Assembly (NCBI GenBank): GCA_034509425.1 | Contig: JAVTVJ010000375.1 | Coordinates: 148,493 to 212,492 of the forward strand | Length of the DNA: 64,000 nucleotides | Origin: Eopsaltria australis | Taxonomy: Eukaryota > Chordata > Aves > Passeriformes > Petroicidae | Direction: 5' to 3' | Part shown: one piece after another, positions 25,301-35,600 of the stretch | Numbering within the stretch: position 1 is the stretch's first letter | Layout: every line of letters begins with the position of its first letter | Notes under the pieces: generated by a model | The model's database searches: none | What the model saw: the letters and a program-made list of their open reading frames with translations, nothing else | What the model was told of the DNA's origin: nothing | Program-made: the position numbers and the translations under genes

Positions 25301-28300
25301 CTGTAATTCAGAATTCTTAAGTACCAAGAAAATACATTCTTTTGGATAATTGTACCATAAACTGCAATATATAGCCCCACACATTTATGTATAACTAAAT
25401 CCACCAACTATGCCAAAAGCAATGGTATCCCTTAAGACTTTAAAAATTAAGACCAGAAGCATCCCAAAAACAAACTGTTGTGTACCTCAAGCATTTTTTA
25501 AAGCTGAGTTGAATACAAAACTGCAAACAAACTCTCTGTTCTCAGTGCAGTGCAATGTATACATATCTATCCACACGTCTGTATACATATACACACACAC
25601 ACACCTCATAGGACAAAAAGAAAACCTCGTCAAAAGCTATATAAAAATGTATAGCAAAAAATAACCATTAAGAAATTTTGATCTATAATCTGATGTGTTT
25701 TTCTAAAGAAGTATTTTCTTTCCTGTAGCATCAAACTAGTTGGTAACAGTACTCAAGTAAAAGCATTTTGTATATTTTTTCTCAACACTCTTTTCAGTTG
25801 CAGAAGCAACTGACTTACTTCAGAAATATGTCTTTTTCTAAACAAGACATTTTTAAGCTCAAGCTTTTAGGTTGAAGAGAGTTACAGATCAGCTTTATAG
25901 CATAAAATTTGTACAATGCCAAGTAACTTAAAGATCTAGGAGACATCAAAAAGAACTAAATTCAAATCTAAATTTGTATCATAGCTTGCTATCTTTAATA
26001 GGTGACTGAAATTGAAATAATAAAAAAACTAATTAACAAACTTTTAACACTATTCATCTTCAGTAACCTGCTTTTCAAATGGTAAGATCAGCCAGGATCT
26101 TAGCTCTTTGCTCGTATCAACTTTTACTAACAATTTTTGCAATAGAGAAAAAATACCAAGGATTTCAGAAATGATCCTTACTGAATTGTAGTAGAATCCA
26201 GTGCTATGGTCATAATACAATCCTGTATTTTCATCATAAGTAAATCCAGTTTGTGAAACAGCAGCCTCTGCAGCAGCTCTCAAGCTCTCTGCCAAAGAAC
26301 CCTCTGGTACTGAAGTTTCTTCTGTCTCCTGATAATATAAAGTAAGAAAGGTAAGTGCTCTATGAACTTGGATTGTTTCAGAAGGTAAAAATCTGGCTTT
26401 AGTTTAATGATAAACGTCTACTGATTTCAACAGGATCAAGACTTTAGCCTGTCTTTTACTCAAAAGTGATTCACATCAAAAATGCACATAGGAAACACCT
26501 TTTAGAGCATTCCTAAGACAGATTTCTGCCCTCTGCTCCATTTCAGTTACTAGATGCTAAGGCACAAACTCAGTTGAGTGACCTAAGAGAAGGCTGGACA
26601 CCAGGGAAGAAAACCAACCCACCACAAAAAACCCCACCAACAATGTTCCTCTCTTTATATGTTGCTTCCTCATGTCAATAGAAGAAAAAACAAAAAGTAC
26701 TATTTAAGAAAATCAGCATTGACATATTGGACATTCTCTGCTGATAACAAAAGATCCTGCTTCTAGACTGTGTAGAATATTGGTGCCTTTTTACAAAAAC
26801 TCTTAAACTCCAAGACACAAATCAAAGAGGATGCTACACTTGGATACTACAAAAATAACTAGCTTTGAAGAACAAGGATATTATCAGCACTAGATCATCA
26901 CAAAAAATAATTTCCTATAAAGACGTCAGGACCATAAGCACATTTTCTGGAAGGAATATTAACAGAGTACTGATTTCAAAACTGGTAAAACCCCAGACGG
27001 TCCAAAAACCTGTGAATTCTGGACGAAATTTTCCTCTTCTCCACCTTCAACAACTTTGGTGCTATCTGTCCTTAGTGGAATATTAACACCTGTCTCAGAT
27101 TCCTCTGAGGAATTACGCTCAGTGCCTCCAGTCCTGTGATTGTGTTGCACTGGTAGTTCAGATGCACAGTCTTGAGTATCAGGGTGATTGTAATAATTTT
27201 CATAGTAGTAATAATCTGGAGAGGGAGAGGGGAGAAGAGAAAGAAAAGTTGAAGTTGCATAAATTACCAAGTCAGTGTTTTACTAATGCAGTTGAGGGAT
27301 GCTAAATCTTAAACTAGAAATTTATGCAAGTAAGTAATCCAATGAAAATCAAATATTAGGTAGTGCCTCTACTTTGAATTTATTCTACTCTACTGATCAA
27401 ATTATGTCTTGTTTTAATATACTTCAAAAACTGGTAAAGCATGTATGTTTGCAACACGAGATTACTACATAACAAATAAAAATCGCATGAATTCTGCTAG
27501 TCCATGCTACACTCTATCCTGAATTAATGGCTCGAATAAATACAAAATGATCTGAAAGATTATGTCAGGTTACTGAATTTAATTCAGCAAAGGACAGAGA
27601 CTTGAAAGGTACTCTATATTACAAAATTTTCAAACTAAGATACTGTTCTATATCCCCATTTAAAGTCACCACCCTCTCTACCTGCTTGTGACCATGCAGC
27701 ACAGTCCTCTGTCTGTACTTCTACGCTAGATGTATTTTTCTCCCTTCTATGACAGATTTCTTTAGTGAGTTCTTCTACCTGAAAGAAAAATTGCACGTTA
27801 AGAACACAATACTGCATTTCAGTGGTCTTCCATCTCAGAAAAGAGAGTCAGCCTATTTGGCATTCCACAATTCAAACAAAACATAATAGCATCACAGGTG
27901 TTTCAAGTGATTTTGTTTGGCAGGAGACAATTTTGTACTTGAATGGTTGGCATAAAGAAACACATAATTTCTGCTCACAAAGCAGCAGAGAAACTTAACC
28001 AAGCTTATTCCTAGGTGCCCACTCTGTAGAGTTGGATTTCAAGCAATGGCCACTGTTCTGTAGTGACAACTGTGGCATTCACAAATCACAGAATATTCTG
28101 AACAAGAAGAGCCCAAAGGGATCATCGAGTCCAACTCTCAGCCCTGCACAGGGTATCCCCAAGTACCACACCATGCGCCTGAGAGCATTGTCAAAACGCT
28201 CCCTGAGCTCTGTCAGGCTTGGTGCTGTGACCACTTCCCTGGGGAACATCTTCCACTGCCCAAGCATTCCCTGTGTGAAGAACTTTCTTCTAACATCCAA

Positions 28301-28935
28301 CGCAGAACTCCCCTGACACAACTTCAGGCCGTTCCCTCGGGTTCTGCCAGGGAGATCAGTGCTGCCCGTCTGCCTCCCCTCACAAGGAAGCTGTACACCG
28401 CGATGCGGGCTCCCCTCAACTTCCCTGTTTTGCCATTAACATTCACAGAGAAGTTCTGCCACTCTTCCTTTACCTTACAATCTAACCCTGTAGCGGCGAA
28501 GGCGTTACTGTTCTCACCACCAAGCTCTGACTCGAGCCCTCAAACCTGCTCTGGCCGCCCGCAGGCCGGGAGAGCCCGGCGGGCTCCGGGAGCCGAAGGA
28601 CCGGGTGAAACGGGCAAGGCGAGCGGGGAGGACAAGCGGAGCGCGGGCCGAGCGGCACCCGGTCGCGGGTGGCGGCCGCGGGGGCTCCGTGCCGCCCGGC
28701 CCGGGGGAGCGGAAGGGTCGGAGGCCGCAGCATCCGGGGTGGGGGGCCCTACCTGCCTCCGGAGCGCCTCGCCGCTCTCCCGCTCCCGGCGGTACAGGCG
28801 TCGGGTGCGCCGCAGCCGCCGCCGCGCCCGCTCCAGCTGCGCGCGGCACGCCTGCAGCTCCGCCTGCAACGCCGCCACAGCCGCCTCCCGCTCGCCCGGG
28901 TCCGCCCGGCTCTCGGCGCCAGGCGGGGAGGCCAT
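7123..28935 (-). CDS. AGGF1: AGGF1, angiogenic factor with G-patch and FHA domains 1, complete gene (14 coding exons)
   Basis: Joined coding exons (transcript order): 28935-28753, 27778-27682, 27215-27010, 26328-26182, 24365-24177, 16370-16019, 14488-14377, 13174-13123, 11185-11084, 10734-10569, 10314-10241, 9226-9099, 8208-8109, 7323-7123. They sum to 2109 nt, 702 residues plus TGA, against about 714 in human. All introns are GT-AG and phases agree. Domains seen: N-terminal coiled coil (about 15-75), a Tyr-rich patch (95-102), OCRE aromatic repeats (about 188-240), a Lys-rich NLS-like cluster (254-263), an acidic stretch (about 350-395), FHA (about 413-505, with G428/R429, S445, H448, N469-G470) and G-patch (about 608-650). 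The start ATG has G at -3 and G at +4. Known for the family: an endothelial angiogenic factor that binds TWEAK, also with a nuclear adaptor-like domain set. Identity is secure; splice sites are inferred from sequence and remembered human homology. Confidence 0.97.
8109..8208 (-). CDS. AGGF1: AGGF1 coding exon 13 (residues 603-636), G-patch core
   Basis: Encodes KGHKMLEKMGWKKGEGLGKD and GGGMKDP, the G-patch glycine motif. The exon is hidden among other frames and too short to stand out as an open reading frame. It is placed by motif, acceptor TTCTTCAAAG and donor GTAGGT. Confidence 0.96.
9099..9226 (-). CDS. AGGF1: AGGF1 coding exon 12 (residues 561-602)
   Basis: Encodes NTEYEDNKAVKNPKYKDRAG and KRRETIGSEGTFQRDD, strongly conserved. 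Ends in phase 2 at ...CATAT/GTAAGT, giving Ile at the exon junction. Confidence 0.96.
10241..10314 (-). CDS. AGGF1: AGGF1 coding exon 11 (residues 536-560)
   Basis: A 74-nt exon encoding LSKEERELVRRKALKQIRVK and YGLQ, a charged helix shared with human AGGF1. Pyrimidine-rich acceptor TAGTTTTTCCAG, donor GTGAGT. Confidence 0.96.
10569..10734 (-). CDS. AGGF1: AGGF1 coding exon 10 (residues 481-535), end of FHA
   Basis: Encodes PKTKCDPYILEHGDEVKIGE and FHIHPGSDTCDGCEPGQVR, nearly identical to the mammalian protein. Two Cys sit in the C-D-G-C motif after the FHA fold. Donor GTTAGT, phase 1. Confidence 0.97.
11084..11185 (-). CDS. AGGF1: AGGF1 coding exon 9 (residues 447-480), FHA core
   Basis: Begins FHAEVYFDHD and contains SQNGTVVNG, the FHA N-G motif. 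Phase 0 at both ends, donor GTGAGT. Key FHA residues are intact, so phosphopeptide binding is probably retained. Confidence 0.97.
13123..13174 (-). CDS. AGGF1: AGGF1 coding exon 8 (residues 429-446), FHA
   Basis: A 52-nt micro-exon between TTTCCTTTCCAG and GTAACT. Encodes EKDVGHTLQIPEVGVSK; the Ser is the phosphothreonine-pocket residue of the FHA S-x-x-H motif, with His in exon 9. Confidence 0.95.
14377..14488 (-). CDS. AGGF1: AGGF1 coding exon 7 (residues 392-429), start of FHA domain
   Basis: Encodes KIWPPCIRVIVIRSPVL and the FHA first strands ending ATIGR; the Arg codon is split across the GTAAAA donor. The GR pair is the first conserved FHA motif. Confidence 0.96.
16019..16370 (-). CDS. 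AGGF1: AGGF1 coding exon 6 (residues 275-391), disordered acidic region
   Basis: The largest exon, 352 nt, after the longest intron (7.8 kb). It encodes a Ser/Thr/Glu-rich low-complexity region with a small basic patch (VRKKTK) and the conserved SEPEEGEITDSE motif. The divergent middle explains why only the ends are easily matched to mammals. Ends phase 1 at GTGAAT. Confidence 0.95.
17718..18277 (+). mobile_element. degraded solo LTR of avian ERV (ERVL-type), AGGF1 intron 5
   Basis: Resembles a common avian solo LTR from its TGCTG start through GGATTTGTGCTGAAGATG, TTGCTGAGCAGTGCTTACAC, CATACCATATGGCATCATG, GCCCTGCTTTCCTGGGGATG to the GGCTGGGGTTAAACCACA end. The TATA-like region is mutated and no flanking internal retroviral genes are seen, so it is a solo LTR. 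It lies antisense to AGGF1. Family assignment is from memory; no target-site duplication was recognised. Confidence 0.75.
20627..20671. repeat. A-rich low-complexity run
   Basis: Interrupted poly(A) in AGGF1 intron 5; no clear SINE or processed-gene sequence precedes it. Confidence 0.75.
24177..24365 (-). CDS. AGGF1: AGGF1 coding exon 5 (residues 212-274), end of OCRE and basic cluster
   Basis: Begins ENQLYYDPATGIYYYCDVES, completing the OCRE aromatic repeats, then GRYQFHSRVDL and the Lys-rich cluster KDKKGKKKRK, which could act as a nuclear localisation signal. Phase 0; donor GTGACT. Confidence 0.96.
24485..25292 (-). mobile_element. degraded avian LTR-retroelement remnant, AGGF1 intron 4
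   Basis: Read on the + strand it resembles the reverse of a common avian LTR-type repeat: CATGGGCAAGCCAGATTCGA, repeated phrases of the type CAGCATGGGACCTTCAAG, ATGGTCTCCTCTATGGATTG, TGTGCCTGGAGAACCTCCTC and a tail near CCAGTAAACACAATACA. Stops interrupt all frames. Boundaries and family name are approximate. Confidence 0.6.
25591..25605. repeat. short (AC)n microsatellite
   Basis: Seven AC units following an alternating ATAC stretch, in AGGF1 intron 4. Confidence 0.8.
26182..26328 (-). CDS. AGGF1: AGGF1 coding exon 4 (residues 163-211), first half of OCRE domain
   Basis: Encodes SLAESLRAAAEAAVSQTGF followed by the repeating Y-D-x-x-T/S-G-x-Y-Y pattern of an OCRE domain. Phase 0 at both ends; donor GTAAGG. 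Open frame continues into the intron but leaves homology at the donor. Confidence 0.96.
27010..27215 (-). CDS. AGGF1: AGGF1 coding exon 3 (residues 94-162)
   Basis: Strong pyrimidine-rich acceptor (CTCCCTCTCCAG). Encodes a Tyr-rich start (DYYYYENYYN) and a poorly conserved acidic linker ending FVQNSQ. The donor CAG/GTTTTTGG lacks the consensus A at +3 and G at +5; it is chosen because it alone keeps phase 0 into exon 4 and matches the human NSQ/E junction. Confidence 0.88.
27682..27778 (-). CDS. AGGF1: AGGF1 coding exon 2 (residues 62-93)
   Basis: Follows a TTTTTCTTTCAG acceptor, begins VEELTKEI and contains VEVQTED, a stretch shared with mammalian AGGF1. Ends in phase 1 at a GTAGAG donor. 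Confidence 0.95.
28083..28425 (-). repeat. CR1 LINE 3' fragment in AGGF1 intron 1
   Basis: Reverse-oriented CR1: AAATCACAGAATATTCTG, then GGGATCATCGAGTCCAACTC, a middle section with TTCTAACATCCAACGCAGAA, and CTCCCCTCA near its far end. It stops about 330 bp before the exon 1 donor, next to the CpG island. It shares the layout of the longer copy at 56843. Confidence 0.88.
28753..28935 (-). CDS. AGGF1: AGGF1 coding exon 1 (residues 1-61)
   Basis: Starts MASPPGAESR and ends in ALRRQ before a GTAGGG donor. It is Arg/Ala/Glu-rich and predicted coiled coil, encoded inside a CpG island, so codons are far more GC-rich than in the later exons. The N-terminal dozen residues differ from mammals as usual; the coiled-coil register leads into exon 2 as in human AGGF1. 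Confidence 0.93.
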
Positions 28936-29182
28936 GGCCGGGCTCTCGCCGGCCCCCGCGCCGCTGCCGCTCAGCGCCCGCCCCGCGCCCGCCCCGCGGC
29001 GCCCGCGCGGCTCCGCCCGCCGGCCCCGGCCATGGCCACGGCGCCCGCCGCGCGCGAGGGCAGCAACCGGCCCGGGGCGCGCGCCGCCGCCGCTCCCAGC
29101 GCTGCCCCGCGCGGCGCGCGAGGGTCCGGCCCGCGCGACGGGAGCGCGGCGCGAGCGCGGCCCGGAAAGGCAGCGCCTGCAG

Positions 29183-29215
29183 CCGGAAGCGGCGCGCGGG
29201 GCTGTGCGCGTGCGC
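29183..29215. promoter_or_regulatory. ETS/GABP and NRF1-like sites upstream of AGGF1
   Basis: CCGGAAGC at 29183-29190 and TGCGCGTGCGCG at 29204-29215 lie about 250-280 bp upstream of the AGGF1 ATG. Spacing and CpG context fit a broad housekeeping promoter; binding is inferred. Confidence 0.45.
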
Positions 29216-29619
29216 GCGGGAACGGCTACGGCTGCCGCAGGGGGGGCTCGGGGAGCTGGGCCCGCACCGGGGCCGGGCCCGCAGCGGGAGCTCGGCCTTG
29301 CCGTGCTGCTCCTGCGACAGCCGCAGCGTCGGCGAGAAACTGCAGGACCAGCAGCAACCCCCCAAGGCGGGGCGGTCTCGGTGCCGGACGTGCTGGAAGT
29401 CTCTTACCGACCTCCACCGTCACCTGCGCTCGGTCGTGCTAGGCAGAGTTTGCTGCTGGTGGTACTCGGCGTCAGGGTTCCAGCCGCGTCATGTGACAGA
29501 ATGAAAAGTAATTCTAGCGTGTACTTTCATACAAAAGCAGGGCACGTTTTTGTTTGGGTTATATTTTGTGTTTGTTTATTTGTTTTAGAGTGGGGAGGGG
29601 AAGCTTCTTGAGGCTTCTC

Positions 29620-32600
29620 AGTCAGCAGTGTGGCAAACCACACCGTATCCTGGCTAGGAATTGCCGTGTCTGGAGGTTGTTGCAGCTGGAGCCGTTTAAA
29701 TAGTATCCAGAGTCAGTGCTGAAAGCCTCAGTACTGCAGCCCTGGATAAATTTCTGTCCTGGGATTTCTAGAAGCAGCTGCAGAAGGTTCTTGGGTTTTC
29801 CCCCTCAGCCCCATCTGAATATCATAATTTTCCAAACTTTACCCGTCGGGCTTGTTATGTGGAATGTGCTTTGTCTCTGATGCCCACAGTGCTTGTCAGT
29901 TGTTAATAAACTGTGTGATACACTCTGTTGCTTTTGTGTCTTGCTACAGAAACAAAAAGTATATCATAGTAGGTCATAGCCTAATAGCTTTTAGGTCTGA
30001 CAGTAGTGCATGTGTTGCATACATGGGCATCCATATCTGCTTTCAGGTATGTCCTGAATGATGCACCACCTTTAGACTTTGGGTTTCACCAGGTTTCTTC
30101 AAGTAATGAATTAATTTCTTTTATGTGCATATATTTTAATATATTACATTTTTTAAAAAATAGTCCAAAGACCACCTGAGTTCAGAAACCACAGTCCCAC
30201 GCAGTCCTAATTTAATAAGAAGGCTGCTGTTCTCTGAAAACATATGCAGTCATGAGCCATTCGGTAAGTACTGTTCTGACTGGAAACCATCAGAATCAAA
30301 TGCCTGACCTCTATAAGGGGGGGCTACATGAGCAGGCAAGAAGCAAATCTACTTCTGTCTGTATCCTAACAAAGGAAACGAGAAAAAAAAATGCAGGTAT
30401 GTTGCTTTAGAGCATTTTGTAAAGGGAGGTAGAGATCTAGCATGGACTGGAGGTCCTAAGAGATACTGAAATAACAGTTTCTGACCTCAGTTTTGCTCCT
30501 CTGTAATTTCTCATTGGAAAGGTATGTCTCGTCAGTTGAGAATTAGTATATTGCCTCTATCAAAGAGAATTTTATTTTGGGTAATGCTTTTGTTTGTATC
30601 AGGATGGTTTCATTTAATGTAAGTAAAAATCTACCTGAGCTGGAGGGAGATACTTCTTAAAAGAGCAGATTTTGTTCACTGCCCTGTATTAAATTGCATT
30701 AAGTTTTGGGAATAGTGCTATCTTCTTTTTAGAAGACTGGCCTTTGATTTGTAAGTTAGATATTCAACTGTAAAAGTAATGGATATTGCAGTTTAAGCAG
30801 TGAGAAGATGAAGAGTGATACCAGCACTTCAAACTGCCTGTTGCTAAAGGTTTGCAGCAGACAAATGGAGAGGATGGAGGTGACGTGCAGCCCTGTCACC
30901 GATCTGTCAGTGCCTCTGAATTTGCCACTGTTCTCCTGATGTTCTCAGTGGGCCCTTGGCACAGACTGATGAACTGCTGTTGCACCACCCTGTCCATACT
31001 CCTTTGATCCTCTGGGATGGGGTAGTTACACTTGGAAGTATAGGTGGCATCATAATCCAGCTGGACAGAAGCAGATGCCTAGCTCCTGCATCTTCTGTAT
31101 TAAAAGGAGGTGAGGACTTTGGTTGCAGGGGCGTTTGCCACCAAAGGAGAGATGACTGTGGAATGAAGATGTAGTGGCTTGTAGGAAGCAGGGACAGCAA
31201 GGCTGCTGAAACATAGACTGTCTGGCCAAGGGCATTATCTCCAGAAGAGCTTTCCTCACCAAGAAGCTGTCACAAGCCCAGACATGAAAGAAAATGCCAC
31301 AGTGCGTGCTGCCTGCACAAGCAAAATTCAGGAGCCTAACTCTGTCAGGGCCTGGAGGTGAAGGAAGGGTGAAGACAGAGCTCTGTTACTGCCTGTTCTT
31401 TCCCTATACTGATGCTATACAGGAACAACCAATAGTTGCAGGAACATGGGCCAGCCCAGCTTGCATGGCTCCATGATTGCTCTCTCTGTTTCCTCATTCC
31501 CCTACCCCAGTGGGGGATGTGGTCCTCATCTATTGCTTTTTGGAGGTTTCTCCTTCTGAGGGGCAGTGCAAAGAGGTGGAGGAGTGCTTGAAGCCATCCT
31601 TGCCATCACATCTTCAAGGCATTGTCCCACCTCTGAGATGGTAAAAGCTTCTATGGGTATGATTACATGTGTATTCTCTATTGTAAAAATGAGCTTAAAC
31701 GTAGTGATTTGAAATTCCTTGAGATTTGTAAGCTTGGTGCTCACAGTCTTTTATCCATGTGTCTTGTCTTCTCTTTCTCCGTGTGGGTACCAGCCCCACT
31801 GCCCTTCCGATTTTGGGGTAAATCTCCGTCTGCTTTTTTCTGGTTTGAGGTTTCGTAGGAAGTGGTGATCATGGGCTTGCAGATACTTGTTTTGAGACTT
31901 GCGATGACATGGAAATTCTGAAAAAATCCTTCAGGTAGTGATAGCATACCTTGAACTATGGATTTTCACAGGGAAATCCTCAAAAACTCTTAACTTAACC
32001 TGAAACTTAATGATTCTTCAGCCAGCATGTCAATTTGATGAGGCAATGGCAAATGCCAAGTTTAGTGCCCTAACGTCCTATTTAAAGTAATAACACTACT
32101 GCACACATCACAACCTACACATAGATCTTAAAGAGAAGTCAGCTACAGGGAATGAAAGAGAAAACCTGCTGAAGTAGATCAAGCTGCAGATCTTTTCAGC
32201 AGGAAATCCAGAGATTTTCTTCCCTGTCAGTGCCCTCCTTTTCATATGGATATGCATTACTTGAAAAATAGATGCTTCCAAACTTGATCTAGGCTCTCTG
32301 GTGTGGTCCTAAGCTTTTTAAAGGCTAGAACATTGTCTAGAGCGGCACTTCTCAGAGAACAAGTTCTTTAGTACATCCACTGGAGTAACAGTGTCTACCT
32401 CTTGCCATGGTGCTGCTTTGAAGAAGGCAGATTGCCTGTGGGTGAATTAAAGGCTCCTTTGCTGTAATGTGGGGTCAAAACTACAGGAGAGCAAAATGTG
32501 TCATGCCAGAGAACTTCATACAGTTCTTCAGAGCTTAGGCAGATCACCAACTCAGCTTTGCTCTGGTCTGGTGTCCCAGCTGATCAAGAGTCCCAGCAGC

Positions 32601-35600
32601 ATCCTCTCAGAGACATCAGGAGTATTTCTCCAGCCTCAGAGCACTGTGTATCCAAACAGAAGATAACTGGTCAGTGACCTCTGTTCTGATAGATCCTCAG
32701 GACGTTGTGGCACAGTTTTGTCAAGCAGGACCAGGAAGTGATTGTGAAAGGCTGCAGGCACCAGCAAAAGGTCAGTAATTTTAGCTGGAATTCATGCTAT
32801 GTAGACTCTTTCAGTCAGTGTTGACAACTTGTTTTGTGACACACAGAGATTTCAAGTAGAATCAGTGAACTACTTGCTGCAATCTTGCTGCAGCAGCTTT
32901 GAACCTGTTTTAAGATACTAGTATTAATAAGGCTGCATGTGAGATTCCTTTTGTGCCTACACCATGGGTAGCTGTCTCCCTTCACAGCATCCGAAGGCTT
33001 CTGGGTTCACACAGACACCAAATGCATGTAACAGACCTACTCATTGTCCCACTGCAAAGACAGGCTCCGCAGTTTGCAGCTGGGGATACTGCTCCCACAC
33101 TGAGGCATTTGAAAGTGAGACATCACAGCATGCAGCACTGCAGAGCTTGAGCCCTGTGAACATATTTCCAGTATTCCTAGAGCTTCTGACCGTGGGAAAT
33201 TCAAGGGTAAGGATGTGAGCTCAGAAAATCCAAACAGGTCTTACCATGACTTCATGCAGTAGTCCTTTTCCACTTGTGTTTCCCTGCAAAGCAGGAATGT
33301 TAAAAGAAAATCGCTTTTACCACTAGGTGGCATTTAAGGATTGGGTTTGGTGGTTTTTGTGTTTCTGTTGGTGTGGTTTTTCTTTGGTTTTGTTTGTTTG
33401 TTTGTTTTTAATGCTCTGAAACACAATATTGAAAATTCCCTAACTAGGCAAAATGGATCGCTAACCTAATTTCCTCCCTCCCTCCAGCTGCTGGAGACAG
33501 TCACTGAAATTGGGTTTTGGCTATTCCTTGAGATGATCTGATCTAAGGGCTTCCAGCAGAGTAAAGGAGCAAGACTTGCCTGTTGTGTCTATGGGAATTG
33601 GTACCCTAGAGAGAATGAATCACCTGCTTCTAAGGGACAGCTTCTTTCTACCCTTCTCCTCAGGAATCTCTGCTGCTGGGAGATAGCTGTATCCTTAGTG
33701 CTGTTGAGTGAACAGGTGCCTTAGCACAGACACTTGAGTTGCTCCAAAGTTACAATGTTCTTTTCTGAACTTGCTATTAATGCAGAGGAATAAATATGGA
33801 TGTGCCTTTCTTGGTGTACAAGAGATAACATTGCCTGCATTTTATCATTACCCCCTGAGGAGCTTGTCTCAAACAGCAAATGCACACTCAGAGCACGTGT
33901 GAGTCACCATCCACCTGCCAGCAGGGACAGGTCACAGGGACAGCATCAACCTAAACTCTTTGGCTTTGATGACAACTTTGTTTACATGTTTTATAAAGGC
34001 TATTCAACACATTTTTTCCAGTGGCATAAAGCTTCTGAACATCTGACATCTTTGCTTAGGGATTGCAAACAAATTTTGACAACTTTGCTCAGCTGCAAAG
34101 GCAAAAATAGATTAATGCAGGTAGGAGTCAAAGTAGTAAACGAAGGCTGGTCTCTGAAGACAGTGGAGTTCAATATCCAGAGCTCAGGTTGAAGATCCCA
34201 GAAAAAAACAGTATCTGATGCTAATGATGCCAAAATAGTTGCAGCTAACCCTCTCTGCTATATCCCCATCCTAGAAGGATCCCACTGGCATGATGATCAT
34301 GGTGGACTTGTTAGCTTGTATCATGCATTGCCCTTGTCAGTGCAGCAGCAGCAGAGACAGTTCTTACTTTTCTTTGGGGTATGGTGTTGTGGTGTCCTAT
34401 GCCTGTCATGTGCTCGCACCCAAGGAGCACACGTTCCCACTCTGCTCTTTCCAAGTACCCGTGTGCAAACCCACTTCATCTGCTCCATCTGCACTTCTAC
34501 ACCAACCCTGCTGATGTTTCTCCTGCTCTTCACCCTGGCCTCTGGCTAACAACGGCCAGGCAGCAACACAGAAGTGTGTGGTTTGCCTGCACACTGCCTA
34601 CAGGGCCTTTGTCTCCCTGTAGCATGCCCCAGAATCAAAGATGACAGTGCTTGTTACAGGAAGAGAAACATCACACAGGTCAGTAACAAGCAGATGGCTA
34701 AGACCAAGAAAACTACCTGTGTGGGTTTTATATTATGTGGTAGCAGGGCAGAAAGTGTGCCCACCTCTCCATGGCTGATCACACAGCAAGAGCATGCAAA
34801 ATTTACACCTGTTCAATCAGCAATTCTTAAATATTAGTAGTTGCTACTAATAATACTGTAATACTTACAGTATTAATTATTACACATATTTGTGAAAGTT
34901 GCAGTATTCCCACTTCCGCTCATCGTGCTACAGGTAGCATGATTTTAAAGACTTGGTTTTTGTAAAGAATCAAAAGGAACACAGAAATACTGGATGATGT
35001 GCAGGTGTGAATTTGAAATACTTAAACAAATTGCTGACAATTTAACAGCTCTCCTTAAATGATTTTTGCTTGCAAATGCAGTATTTTCCATCTGGGTCAC
35101 TGTGGGGAAAAAAAAGGAAGCAAAAGAGACAGTTTTGTGAGGGAAAATAGGAAGCAAAGGAGGCAAACTCATCACCAGGTTAATTAAACTGGCATGTTTC
35201 TTCAGCTGACTAATATTTCATGAGAAATTCTACAGGTGTATTATCTGTTAAAAAGTAGCTGGGGTAGTGATCCCAAAACTGCTGTAGACATTTATAGTTG
35301 TGGACAGATGCATGTAACTATTCATAATGCAATGCTATTATGTTGAGGCTCTAATTAAGAACAAATCAGGTGTGACATGTTTTAATACATATGCTATATG
35401 AATTACCTGACATTCTGCCGGAAGCCTGATGAGTTAAAATTATCTCAATAGCTTTATTATCTGAATTGGAGCCAAATGAAATTTAATCTCATTAAAACAA
35501 AAAAAAAAGGTCAAATTTTAATATTAATTATAATATAATTAAGTGAGAACCAAATGCAACTCAGTGTCCAGGCTACCCACGGTTTTGATACAAAGCCAAA

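Larger units (their letters stand above)
28540..29480 (-). promoter_or_regulatory. AGGF1: CpG island and promoter region of AGGF1
   Basis: About 0.9 kb of very GC- and CpG-rich DNA covering AGGF1 exon 1 and its upstream side, in otherwise AT-rich surroundings. It includes an ETS/GABP-like CCGGAAGC at 29183-29190 and an NRF1-like TGCGCGTGCGCG at 29204-29215, both typical of TATA-less housekeeping promoters. No clear TATA box was seen. The exact start site cannot be fixed from sequence. Confidence 0.8.

Noticed and set aside
26050..26181. Extension of the OCRE exon frame past 26182
   Set aside because: Homology stops exactly at the GTAAGG donor and resumes in the exon at 24365; the extra codons are intron.
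28403..29611. 402-codon open frame on the + strand across the AGGF1 CpG island
   Set aside because: Stop codons are rare in GC-rich DNA. The translation is Pro/Ala/Arg low complexity, overlaps AGGF1 exon 1 in antisense and has no domain. The 299-, 257- and 283-codon frames in the same island are rejected for the same reason.
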